Under the pieces are notes generated by a model that worked only from the letters and a program-made list of their open reading frames with translations, was not told where the DNA came from and did no database searches. From positions 44,486 to 108,485 of the forward strand of contig NZ_JGVW01000095.1 in assembly GCF_000687455.2 (NCBI RefSeq): 64,000 bases of DNA, given 5' to 3'. This document shows, piece by piece, positions 34,518-41,510 of the stretch. How positions within the stretch are numbered: the stretch's first letter is position 1; each line of letters starts with the position of its first letter. Source of the stretch: Burkholderia sp. lig30 (GTDB lineage: Bacteria > Pseudomonadota > Gammaproteobacteria > Burkholderiales > Burkholderiaceae). Position numbers and translations under genes: made by a program.

Positions 34518-36107
34518 TCACTTCTGCAGCGTGCGGTACGACACCAGATCGTTGATCGGGCCGATTTCCGGGCCGGTGACGCCCGGCCGCGTCGCGACCT
34601 GCACGACCTTCTCGAACATGATGACGAACGGCGAGCGCGCGAGCACTTCCTTCTGCAGCGCTTCATAGCGCTGCGCGCGCTTCGCCGGCGACGGCTCGAC
34701 GAGCGCGGCCTCGGTTTGCTTCGTCAGCTGCGGAATGTCCCAGCCGTTGCGCCACGCGAGCATCCGGTACTTCGATTGATCCGAGTTGTCCGGATTCCAC
34801 GCGAAGCCGCGCGCGTTGCTGTTCGGGTCCATGTAGTCGGGCGACCATTCGCCGATGAAGATGTCGTGCTGGCGCGCGCGGTACTTGCCGATCGCCTGCT
34901 TCGCGTCGCCCGGCACCAGCTTCACCCGGATGCCGCCCTGCGCGAAGTTCGCCTGCAGCGCCTGGGCGATCTCGATGTACGGGTAATCGTTCGGCATGTC
35001 CATCGTTACGGCAAAGCCGTTCGGCACGCCGGCCTTTGCGAGCAGCGCCTTCGCCTTCGCGACGTTCTGGCTGTACGGGCGCGCGTTCAGCGTGCCGAGG
35101 AAGCCTTCCGGCAGGAAGGTCTGATGCACCTTGTAGGTCGTGCTGACGATGTTGCGCTGGATGCCGTCGTAATCGACGAGCCACTTCATCGCTTCCTGTA
35201 CGTCGGGCTTCGCGAGCATCGGGTTCTTCGTGTTGAGGCCCAGGTACAGCAGCGCCGACACCGGCCACGCGGCGACCTTGACCTTGCCGGCCTTCGTCAG
35301 CGCGGCGAGGCTGTCGGGGCTCAGGTTGCGCGCGGCGTCCACGTCGCCGTTTTCGAGCAGCAGGCGCTGCGCGGAGGCTTCCGGCACGTGGCGCAACACG
35401 ACACGCTTCATCGGATACGGCGTGCGGTAGCCGTCGAAGCGCTGCAGCACGACGCTCTCGTTTGGCGTCCACTTGACGAGCCGGTAGGGCCCGGAGCCCG
35501 CGTCGTGGGTCTTCAGCCACGCGCTGCCGAAGTCGTTGCCTTGCTGGTTCGACAGCAGGAGCTTCCGGTCCAGCACCGACGCCGGGCATGCGCTCAACAC
35601 GTTGAGCACGAAGCTCGGCGCGTACTTGCGGTCGGTTTCGAGCACGATCGTCTGCGGATCGGGCGCGCGGACCTTCTGCATCACGTTCGCCCGGGTGAGG
35701 CCGAGATCGGCGAGCACGGCGGCCGGCCCCTTGTCGAGCAGCACCGTGCGCTGCAGCGACCACGCGACATCGTCGGCGGTCAGCGGGTTGCCGGAGTGGA
35801 AGGTGACGCCCGGACGCAGCTTGAACGTATACGTGGTGCCGTCCGCGCCGATGCTCCACGACTGCGCGATCTGGCCGTCGAAGCGGGTCGGGTCCTTCAG
35901 GTCGACGCGCACCAGCCGTTCGTAGGTGTTCGCGACGTATTCGGACGGCACGAGCTCGTAGATCTCGCTCGGATCGAGGGTCGTGAATTCGCCGAGCTGG
36001 GTGGCGACCACGAAGATGCCGGGCGGCGTCGCGGCGTGAGCCGGCAACGCGGGCGTGAGCGCGGCGAGCGCGGCAGTGACGAACAGCCTGGACAGCAGAT
36101 GCTTCAT
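34518..36107 (-). CDS. Peptide ABC transporter substrate-binding protein (DppA-like)
   Basis: A 529-residue SBP family 5 protein. The signal peptide (about 25 residues) ends at PAHA before ATPPGIF. Typical elements are TLDPSEIYE, the NTYERLV segment and TYTFKLRPGVTFHSGNPLTADDVAWSLQR. It should capture peptides or related solutes in the periplasm for the four downstream components. The specific ligand is not evident. It is the first gene of the operon. Confidence 0.93.
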   Translation of the reverse strand: MKHLLSRLFVTAALAALTPALPAHAATPPGIFVVATQLGEFTTLDPSEIYELVPSEYVANTYERLVRVDLKDPTRFDGQIAQSWSIGADGTTYTFKLRPGVTFHSGNPLTADDVAWSLQRTVLLDKGPAAVLADLGLTRANVMQKVRAPDPQTIVLETDRKYAPSFVLNVLSACPASVLDRKLLLSNQQGNDFGSAWLKTHDAGSGPYRLVKWTPNESVVLQRFDGYRTPYPMKRVVLRHVPEASAQRLLLENGDVDAARNLSPDSLAALTKAGKVKVAAWPVSALLYLGLNTKNPMLAKPDVQEAMKWLVDYDGIQRNIVSTTYKVHQTFLPEGFLGTLNARPYSQNVAKAKALLAKAGVPNGFAVTMDMPNDYPYIEIAQALQANFAQGGIRVKLVPGDAKQAIGKYRARQHDIFIGEWSPDYMDPNSNARGFAWNPDNSDQSKYRMLAWRNGWDIPQLTKQTEAALVEPSPAKRAQRYEALQKEVLARSPFVIMFEKVVQVATRPGVTGPEIGPINDLVSYRTLQK

Positions 36108-36260
36108 GCGGGCTCCATCGGAAAGAGATCGTGGTGCGATTCTCTCATCGACGGCCGCCCGGTTGAAGCCCGTCGATTGCCCTGCGCGCCCGCCGCGCTC
36201 ACCGCGCGAACGGCCCGCCGATGCCGGGCGCTTGCGCGGCGCCGCGTCGCGCGATGCGCG

Positions 36261-36614
36261 TTACGTCGCGCAGCGTGCGATCACGAAGCGCATTTCTTCC
36301 TCGGGCGGCTCGCTTGCCGTGCCGCGCACGACCTTGATGACCGAGCCGCCGTTGGACGGCGTCAACGTGACGAAGTACGAGCCGCTCGACGCCGATCCGA
36401 CCGTGATGTCGGTCACGCCGTTGCTCCGCGACGCATGCACGCGCGACAGCCGACGGTCGAGGCAGCTCGCGATCGTGCCGGCCGCGTGTCGCGACGAAAC
36501 ATAGACCATCGGTTGTTCGGCCGATGCGGCGGCGGCGGCGGCGGTTTCGGGCTGGCGCGGCGAGCCGCAGGCGGCGAGCAGCGCGATCGGAGCGAGAAGA
36601 ATGAGTCGTTTCAT
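36261..36614 (-). CDS. Small lipoprotein of unknown function
   Basis: A 117-residue protein. MKRLILLAPIALLAACGSPR is a clear lipoprotein signal with Cys17 after LLAA, followed by an Ala-rich linker. The mature domain has two further cysteines, Cys60 and one three residues before the end, which may form a disulfide. It ends in MRFVIARCAT. The start at 36614 was chosen for the lipobox; the frame is open to 36857 without sense. I do not recognise the family. It lies alone between the peptide-transporter operon and a small periplasmic protein gene. Confidence 0.72.
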   Translation of the reverse strand: MKRLILLAPIALLAACGSPRQPETAAAAAASAEQPMVYVSSRHAAGTIASCLDRRLSRVHASRSNGVTDITVGSASSGSYFVTLTPSNGGSVIKVVRGTASEPPEEEMRFVIARCAT

Positions 36615-36846
36615 GATGATTCGTGTTTGCGTGTCTGTCGTGGCAAAGCGCGGCGCGCGGGCACTGGCGAAACGCGGCGTGTCGCGGCGAATCCGCCCGG
36701 CGCTGCTTTCGTTGGGCGGATGCGCGATCCGGTCGACGACGCAGTATACCTGCGCGGGTTCGCGCGAAGCATCGGCCGCGGAAAGCGTCGGCTGTCCGAA
36801 CGGACGTGCGCGTCGCGGCCGGCGATTCATCGCGCGCGCGTCACGC

Positions 36847-36883
36847 AAAAAGCGCACGTCGCCGCATTCACGGCAACGTGCGC
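36847..36883 (-). terminator. Intrinsic terminator of the small periplasmic protein gene
   Basis: On the minus strand GCGCACGT-T-GCCG pairs with CGGC-G-ACGTGCGC (13 pairs including one G-U, 6-nt loop) and is followed by TTTTTG. It starts 25 nt after the stop at 36909. This is the clearest Rho-independent terminator in the window. Confidence 0.82.
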
Positions 36884-36908
36884 AGGGCCGACAGCCGCAG
36901 CGTCGCGT

Positions 36909-37238
36909 TTATTGCCCGATCTTGTTGCCGACTGCGTTTTCCTGCTGATTCAGTACACGCTGTTCGGGCTTCGTGATGTGGCCGCCGTTCTGGACCGCCA
37001 TGTTGCGCTCTTCCTGGCGGATCTTGCGATCGTCGCGATGCAGGCGCTCGGCCCGTGCATGCGACATCTCGCCTTCCTTCACTTCATGGTGGATGCGGCG
37101 GTTCTGGTTGGCGAGGCGCTGGTTCACTTCTTCACGGCGCGGGTGCGCCTTTTGCCACGGCGTGTCGGCGAAAGCGGTGCCGGTCAGGACCGACATCAGG
37201 GTAGCGGCGATGGCGAGGTTGCGGGTGAGGGTGCGCAT
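36909..37238 (-). CDS. Small charged periplasmic protein of unknown function
   Basis: A 109-residue protein with a cleavable signal peptide ending at AFA before DTPWQKAHPRR. The mature part is highly charged and helical, with repeating Arg/His/Gln/Asn patterns (REEVNQRLANQNRRIHHEVK, KIRQEERNM) and no cysteine. AGGAG lies 8 nt before the ATG and a strong terminator follows. Similar small proteins are common in Burkholderia, but I know of no assigned function. Confidence 0.75.
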   Translation of the reverse strand: MRTLTRNLAIAATLMSVLTGTAFADTPWQKAHPRREEVNQRLANQNRRIHHEVKEGEMSHARAERLHRDDRKIRQEERNMAVQNGGHITKPEQRVLNQQENAVGNKIGQ

Positions 37239-37500
37239 TACGATTCTCCTGTCGTTGCCGGGAGAAATTCCCGGTGCTTGCAGAGAAAAACGCGTCTTCC
37301 GCGCAATGTGTTGACGTGCCGAACTGTATCGTTTGTGAGCGTTTATTACGCAGCGCGGCGGCGGCTCACGCATCGTCCGGCACGTGATCCCGGCCGAAAG
37401 CGCGGGCCGGACGTGCCGCGGCGTCCGCGCCGGGCGGTGGGCGGATCGCTTGCCGTGGCATAATTGCGCCGTTTCCGACCCTGTTCACGCCGTTGCGGCC

Positions 37501-37890
37501 ATGTCGAGTCGTCTCCATCAGAAGATCGCCAGCATGCTGGGATTGCTTGCCATCCTGATGGTCACGCTCGCCCCGACGGTATCGCAGGTGCTCGCGGCGA
37601 CGCGCGCGTCGGCCGATCCGGAGGCGGCGCTGTGCAGCGTGCATGCCGCGCTCGCGGACGAAGCGCCGCCGTCGCCCGACGATTCCCGCTCGCTTGCCGC
37701 GCACTGGCATGCGTGCGGCTATTGCGGCCTGTTCGCCCATGCGCCCGCATTGCCGATTGCCCGGACCGCGCTCGCGGTCGCCGTCGCCGCGGCGGAAGAA
37801 CGTGCGGCGGTGCGATTCGAAACGCATCGCCGGTCGTTCATCCTCGACGCCGCGCAGCCCCGCGCCCCACCTGTCCTTTCCTTGATTTGA
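37501..37890 (+). CDS. DUF2946-family small protein
   Basis: A 129-residue protein with an N-terminal hydrophobic segment (MLGLLAILMVTLAPTVSQVLA). A HWHACGYC motif near residue 80 is the hallmark of DUF2946 proteins, often found beside TonB receptors and metal (copper) genes. The His/Cys cluster could bind a metal ion. It is followed by two very small genes and a TonB-dependent receptor on the same strand, so a role in metal handling is a reasonable inference. A -10-like CATAAT lies at 37459-37464. Confidence 0.75.
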   Translation: MSSRLHQKIASMLGLLAILMVTLAPTVSQVLAATRASADPEAALCSVHAALADEAPPSPDDSRSLAAHWHACGYCGLFAHAPALPIARTALAVAVAAAEERAAVRFETHRRSFILDAAQPRAPPVLSLI

Positions 37891-37980
37891 CGTCCGTCAG
37901 TCGCGACGCCCGCCACGGCGTCGCGCGGTTGCGCGTTCACGCGCGGCGTGGCCTCGCCACGCAACGATCGAGGATCGACC

Positions 37981-38100
37981 ATGAAAAGCACTTCGATGCG
38001 CCACGCGATCGCGTGGCGCGCGGCGGCCTGCGCGTTCGCGCGGGTGCCTCATGTGAAGCGGCGCGCCGCTTCGCGTCATGTCGGCAGGGGGCACGCATGA
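37981..38100 (+). CDS. Possible 39-residue micro-protein
   Basis: ATG at 37981 is preceded by GAGG at a good distance and encodes 39 residues (MKSTSMRHAIAWRAAACAFA...). The N-terminus looks like the start of a signal peptide, but the rest is basic. It ends as ATGA overlapping the next small gene, consistent with coupling. It may be a real micro-gene or the remains of the 5' end of an exported protein gene. Confidence 0.35.
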   Translation: MKSTSMRHAIAWRAAACAFARVPHVKRRAASRHVGRGHA

Positions 38101-38270
38101 ACCGGCGAATCTCCCTGTCCGAATGGATCGTCCGCTACAAGACGCACCTGAACATTGCTGGCGTGATCGCGTGCGCGCTGTGGATCGGCTGGATTGCGTG
38201 GATGACATGGCCCGACGCAGCGGCCGTGCCGCCGGCCGGCGCGTCGGCGTGCGTGCGGCCGACCACCTAG
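38097..38270 (+). CDS. 57-residue single-pass membrane micro-protein
   Basis: It starts four bases before the end of the preceding micro-gene (ATGA) with AGGGGG just upstream. It encodes a basic start (MNRRISLSEWIVRYKTHLN), one tryptophan-rich membrane helix (IAGVIACALWIGWIAWMTW) and a short tail. It lies between the DUF2946 gene and the TonB receptor gene and could be an accessory membrane component. I do not recognise a family. Confidence 0.5.
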   Translation: MNRRISLSEWIVRYKTHLNIAGVIACALWIGWIAWMTWPDAAAVPPAGASACVRPTT

Positions 38271-38421
38271 CGTCGACGATCTCGCCGCTTTCCATCGCGG
38301 TTCAGGCGATCCCGGCCGCGCATGCGCGCCCGGGACGCATGCCGTTCGCCGGCTGTGCCGGCACCCCGACACCCTCTGCTTTTCCCTGCGTCGCGATTCG
38401 CGCGGCCCGGACGATACCCCG

Positions 38422-40626
38422 ATGATGATTCGACAACACAAGGAAAAATGGCTGATTCCGGCTTGCGTCGCGTTCGCGCTGGCGGCACCGGTGGACCCTG
38501 TCTGCGCACAGGATGCCGACGCGGCGCCCGAGGATGCGTCCGCGCGCGGGTCCGGGGTCGCCATTGTGCCGATGCCCGCTTCGGCGTCGATTCCGGCTCC
38601 GGCGTCGCCATCGCCATCGCCATCGCCATCGGGCTCGGCTTCGGTTCCGACCGCGACTCTGGCCCCGGCCCCGGCCGCCTCCGGCGGCGACTCGACGTTC
38701 GTGCTCGGCACGGTCGAGATACGGGGCGCGCGCACCGGCCCCCTCGCCACCCGCAACGTGCTGACCTCGGTCGACCGTATCGATGCCGACCACATCGAGA
38801 ACCAGAGCGTGCGCAGCCCGTGGGAGCTGTTCGCGCAGATGCCGGGGGCGCTGCTGACCGACTTCAACCAGGGCACCACGTCCGGCAAGCTGTCGTTCAG
38901 GGGCTCCAACGGCGAGGGCGAAATCAATGCGGTGAAATTGCTGATCGACGGCATTCCGTCGAACAGCAACGACGGGAACATGCCGTACATGGACGCCGTG
39001 TTCCCGCTTGAAATCGACTCGCTGGAGACCGTGCGCGGCACCAACGATCCCCGCTACGGGCTGCATAACATCGCGGGCAATGCGACGCTCGCGACACTGA
39101 CGGGCGGCACCTACGCGCGCGGCCGCATCGGCTACGGCAGCGACAACACGTTCGACGCGGAAACGGTTGCCGGGCACGAAACGGACACGTTCTCGCAGAA
39201 CTATGCGTTCGGCTATCGCCGCTCGGATGGCTATCGCGATCATTCCGGCATGGACAAGGCCGGCCTGGCCGGCAAGTGGTTCTACAGCCCGACGGCGGAT
39301 GTGCGCGTCGGATTCTCCGCACGCTACGCGCGCGTCGCGGCCGACGAGCCCGGCTACCTGACCGATGCCGATGCGCGCGCGCATCCGACCGAGTCCTACG
39401 CGTTCAACGCGACCGACCAGGCCACGCGGGAGACCGGCCAGTACGCGCTGCATGCGGACATCGATCTCGGCGATCGCCTGTCGTGGTCGACGATCGCCTA
39501 CTGGAACACGTTCCGCGAGCGGCGCTGGGTGACGTACTCGGCGTCGGCGAGCCAGCAGGAGCGCTTCTCCGACGAGCGCCAGCTGGGCTTTCTGAGCACG
39601 CTGACGTACCGGCCGCGCATCGGCTGGCTGCGCGACTTCGCGCTCGAAGGCGGCGTGAGCGGCGAGTGGCAGAACAACACGAGCCAGCGCTGGCTGACCG
39701 TGCAGCACGAGCGGACGTCGCACACCCGCGATCAGGCGTTTGCGTACGACACCTTGGGCGCATACGTGCAGGCGGTCGTGAAGCCGTTCGACGCGCTGAA
39801 GATCATTCCCGCATACCGGGTCGATCTGCTGGACGGGCAGTTGACCGATAACCTGACCGGCAAGCGCTACGACATGAACCGCTACGGCGCGATCCCGCAG
39901 CCCAAGATCAGCGCGGTCTATACGCTGCTGCCCGGATACAGCGTCTACGGCAACTATGGACGGACGTTCCAGGCGGGCGTGGGCGCCGGCGCGTACAAGA
40001 TCCCCCCGCGCACCGCCGATCTCGCGCCGTCGATCAACGACGGCTGGGAGGCCGGCGTGAAGTTCCAGCCCGCGGACTGGATCGACGGGCGCATCGCGTA
40101 CTGGGAGCAGGTCGCGTCGAACGAGGTGCGGCGCAAGCTCAACGATCCGGCCGGCGACTACGACAACCTGGGCAAGACGAAGCGCCACGGCTTCGACGTG
40201 CAGGCGAACCTGCGCGTCGCGCGCGACGTGTCGCTGTGGCTTGCCTATACGTACCAGATGGCGCGCATCGTCGATCCCGGGCCGGCGAATCCGGCGAGTG
40301 CCGGCAAGGAGGTCGACCACGTGCCGAACCATCTGTTCTCGGCGGGCCTCGACTATCAGGCGACGCCCGACCTGCGCGTGTCCGCTTGGGCCAATGCGCA
40401 GAGCGCGTATTACCTCGAGCAGACCAACACGACGGGCAAGTTCGGCGCGGCGGTCACGGTCAATGCGCGTGCCGCATATCGGCTGTCGAAGGCGATGACG
40501 GTCGATCTGCAGGTGACCAATCTGTTCAACCGCTACAACGAATACGTGTGGTACGACGGCACGCAGGCGCTGCATTCGCCCGGCCCGGGACGCGCGGCGT
40601 TCGCGTCGCTGACCGTGAGCTACTGA
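38422..40626 (+). CDS. TonB-dependent outer-membrane receptor
   Basis: A 734-residue receptor. The signal peptide ends at VCA before QDADAAPEDA. A low-complexity Ala/Ser/Pro segment (residues ~45-90) is followed by the plug domain (NVLTSVDRIDADHIENQSV, KLLIDGIPSN, LETVRGTNDPRYG) and a 22-stranded barrel ending in LTVSY. It imports a metal chelate or siderophore-like ligand. The nearby DUF2946 gene hints at copper or another metal, which is inference. A hexanucleotide repeat (38605-38630) encodes Ser-Pro dipeptides in the linker. Confidence 0.92.
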   Translation: MMIRQHKEKWLIPACVAFALAAPVDPVCAQDADAAPEDASARGSGVAIVPMPASASIPAPASPSPSPSPSGSASVPTATLAPAPAASGGDSTFVLGTVEIRGARTGPLATRNVLTSVDRIDADHIENQSVRSPWELFAQMPGALLTDFNQGTTSGKLSFRGSNGEGEINAVKLLIDGIPSNSNDGNMPYMDAVFPLEIDSLETVRGTNDPRYGLHNIAGNATLATLTGGTYARGRIGYGSDNTFDAETVAGHETDTFSQNYAFGYRRSDGYRDHSGMDKAGLAGKWFYSPTADVRVGFSARYARVAADEPGYLTDADARAHPTESYAFNATDQATRETGQYALHADIDLGDRLSWSTIAYWNTFRERRWVTYSASASQQERFSDERQLGFLSTLTYRPRIGWLRDFALEGGVSGEWQNNTSQRWLTVQHERTSHTRDQAFAYDTLGAYVQAVVKPFDALKIIPAYRVDLLDGQLTDNLTGKRYDMNRYGAIPQPKISAVYTLLPGYSVYGNYGRTFQAGVGAGAYKIPPRTADLAPSINDGWEAGVKFQPADWIDGRIAYWEQVASNEVRRKLNDPAGDYDNLGKTKRHGFDVQANLRVARDVSLWLAYTYQMARIVDPGPANPASAGKEVDHVPNHLFSAGLDYQATPDLRVSAWANAQSAYYLEQTNTTGKFGAAVTVNARAAYRLSKAMTVDLQVTNLFNRYNEYVWYDGTQALHSPGPGRAAFASLTVSY
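38605..38630 (+). repeat. In-frame 6-nt repeat in the TonB receptor gene
   Basis: TCGCCA is repeated four times plus TC, coding for a Ser-Pro run between signal peptide and plug. Copy-number change would alter linker length without a frameshift. Confidence 0.8.
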
Positions 40627-40683
40627 CGTCGCGGCGCGCGATTCGCCATCCGTGCAGCCCGCATGGCGTCGTTGCCGGACGCG

Positions 40684-41427
40684 TCACCAGCGCGCGGTGA
40701 TCCCCGCCATCACCGAATGATCGTAGGCCTGGTCATTCAGCCCGTGCCGATAGCCGACGTCGAGATCGAGCCAGCTTTTCGGCGAGTAGATCGCTCCCGC
40801 GATCAGGAACGCGGGATGCGCGCCTGCTCCGCGCTCGGGATTGCGCGACGCGCCGACGTCCGCCACGAGCTGCAGCTTGTCCGTCGCGCGATACAGCGCC
40901 GCGCCCGACAGCTGCCAGATCGATGTCAGGTCGTCCTGCCGGTTCGGCTGATACGCGATCCCCGCGTTGGCGAGGAACGTCAGCCGGGCGACCTCGTACT
41001 GCGCGACGAGCGTCGCGCCTGCGCCCATGCGTCCCGTCCCGAGCCCGCGCCGGTCGTTGCCCGTCGGCGCGGTCACGTGCGGCTTGATCGCGAGACTGAA
41101 CGGCCCGCGTTCGGCAAAACGCCATTTCATGCCGATTTCGATGTCGCCGAAACCCGAGCCGTTCTCGTCGGAGCGGTTCTGCACATGCGTATAGGGCGCA
41201 TCGACATAGACATCGGCGCGTTCGCCGACGCCGCGGGTCAGCGTCGTGCCCCACAGCTGCTGGCGTCCGGTGTCCGCCTGCTTCGACGTCTGCTCCATGT
41301 TCAGTTCGTATTGCCAGTTGGCGTTGCCTTGCGTGCCGGTGTCTTCGGAGGCGAGCGGGTGGGCCGCATAGGTGTCGAGCGGCGCGAAGATCGCGCCGGC
41401 GGCGGCGAGTGGAAGGAGTGTTTTCAT
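40684..41427 (-). CDS. Outer-membrane-like 'MetA-pathway/phenol' family protein (PF13557-like)
   Basis: A 247-residue exported protein. The signal peptide (MKTLLPLAAAGAIFAPLDTYA) is followed by a predicted beta-barrel with alternating strands (NWQYELNMEQTS, ADVYVDAPYTHVQ, LDVGYRHGLNDQAYDHSVMA) ending in GITARW. This fits the PF13557 transporter-like family. It converges on the TonB receptor and follows mgtA on the same strand after a strong hairpin. AGGAA lies before the ATG. The substrate is unknown. Confidence 0.72.
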   Translation of the reverse strand: MKTLLPLAAAGAIFAPLDTYAAHPLASEDTGTQGNANWQYELNMEQTSKQADTGRQQLWGTTLTRGVGERADVYVDAPYTHVQNRSDENGSGFGDIEIGMKWRFAERGPFSLAIKPHVTAPTGNDRRGLGTGRMGAGATLVAQYEVARLTFLANAGIAYQPNRQDDLTSIWQLSGAALYRATDKLQLVADVGASRNPERGAGAHPAFLIAGAIYSPKSWLDLDVGYRHGLNDQAYDHSVMAGITARW

Positions 41428-41452
41428 GTCGTTCCTGCGAAAAGCGTTGGGG

Positions 41453-41487
41453 GAAGCCGGCCCGCGCATCAGGCGCGAGCCGGCTTC
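41453..41487 (-). terminator. Terminator-like hairpin after mgtA
   Basis: GAAGCCGGC and GCCGGCTTC form a perfect 9-bp stem. Inside, after one mismatch, CGCG pairs with CGCG around a 7-nt loop. It starts 24 nt after the mgtA stop on the minus strand and is followed within about 10 nt by TTTTC. It probably ends the mgtA transcript before the next gene. Confidence 0.6.
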
Positions 41488-41510
41488 GCTTCATGTCGTG
41501 CGGGCCGGAA

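Noticed and set aside
34113..37463. 1116-codon plus-strand frame
   Set aside because: Antisense shadow of the binding-protein and small-lipoprotein genes. Composition is Arg/Val/Ala-rich with no fold.
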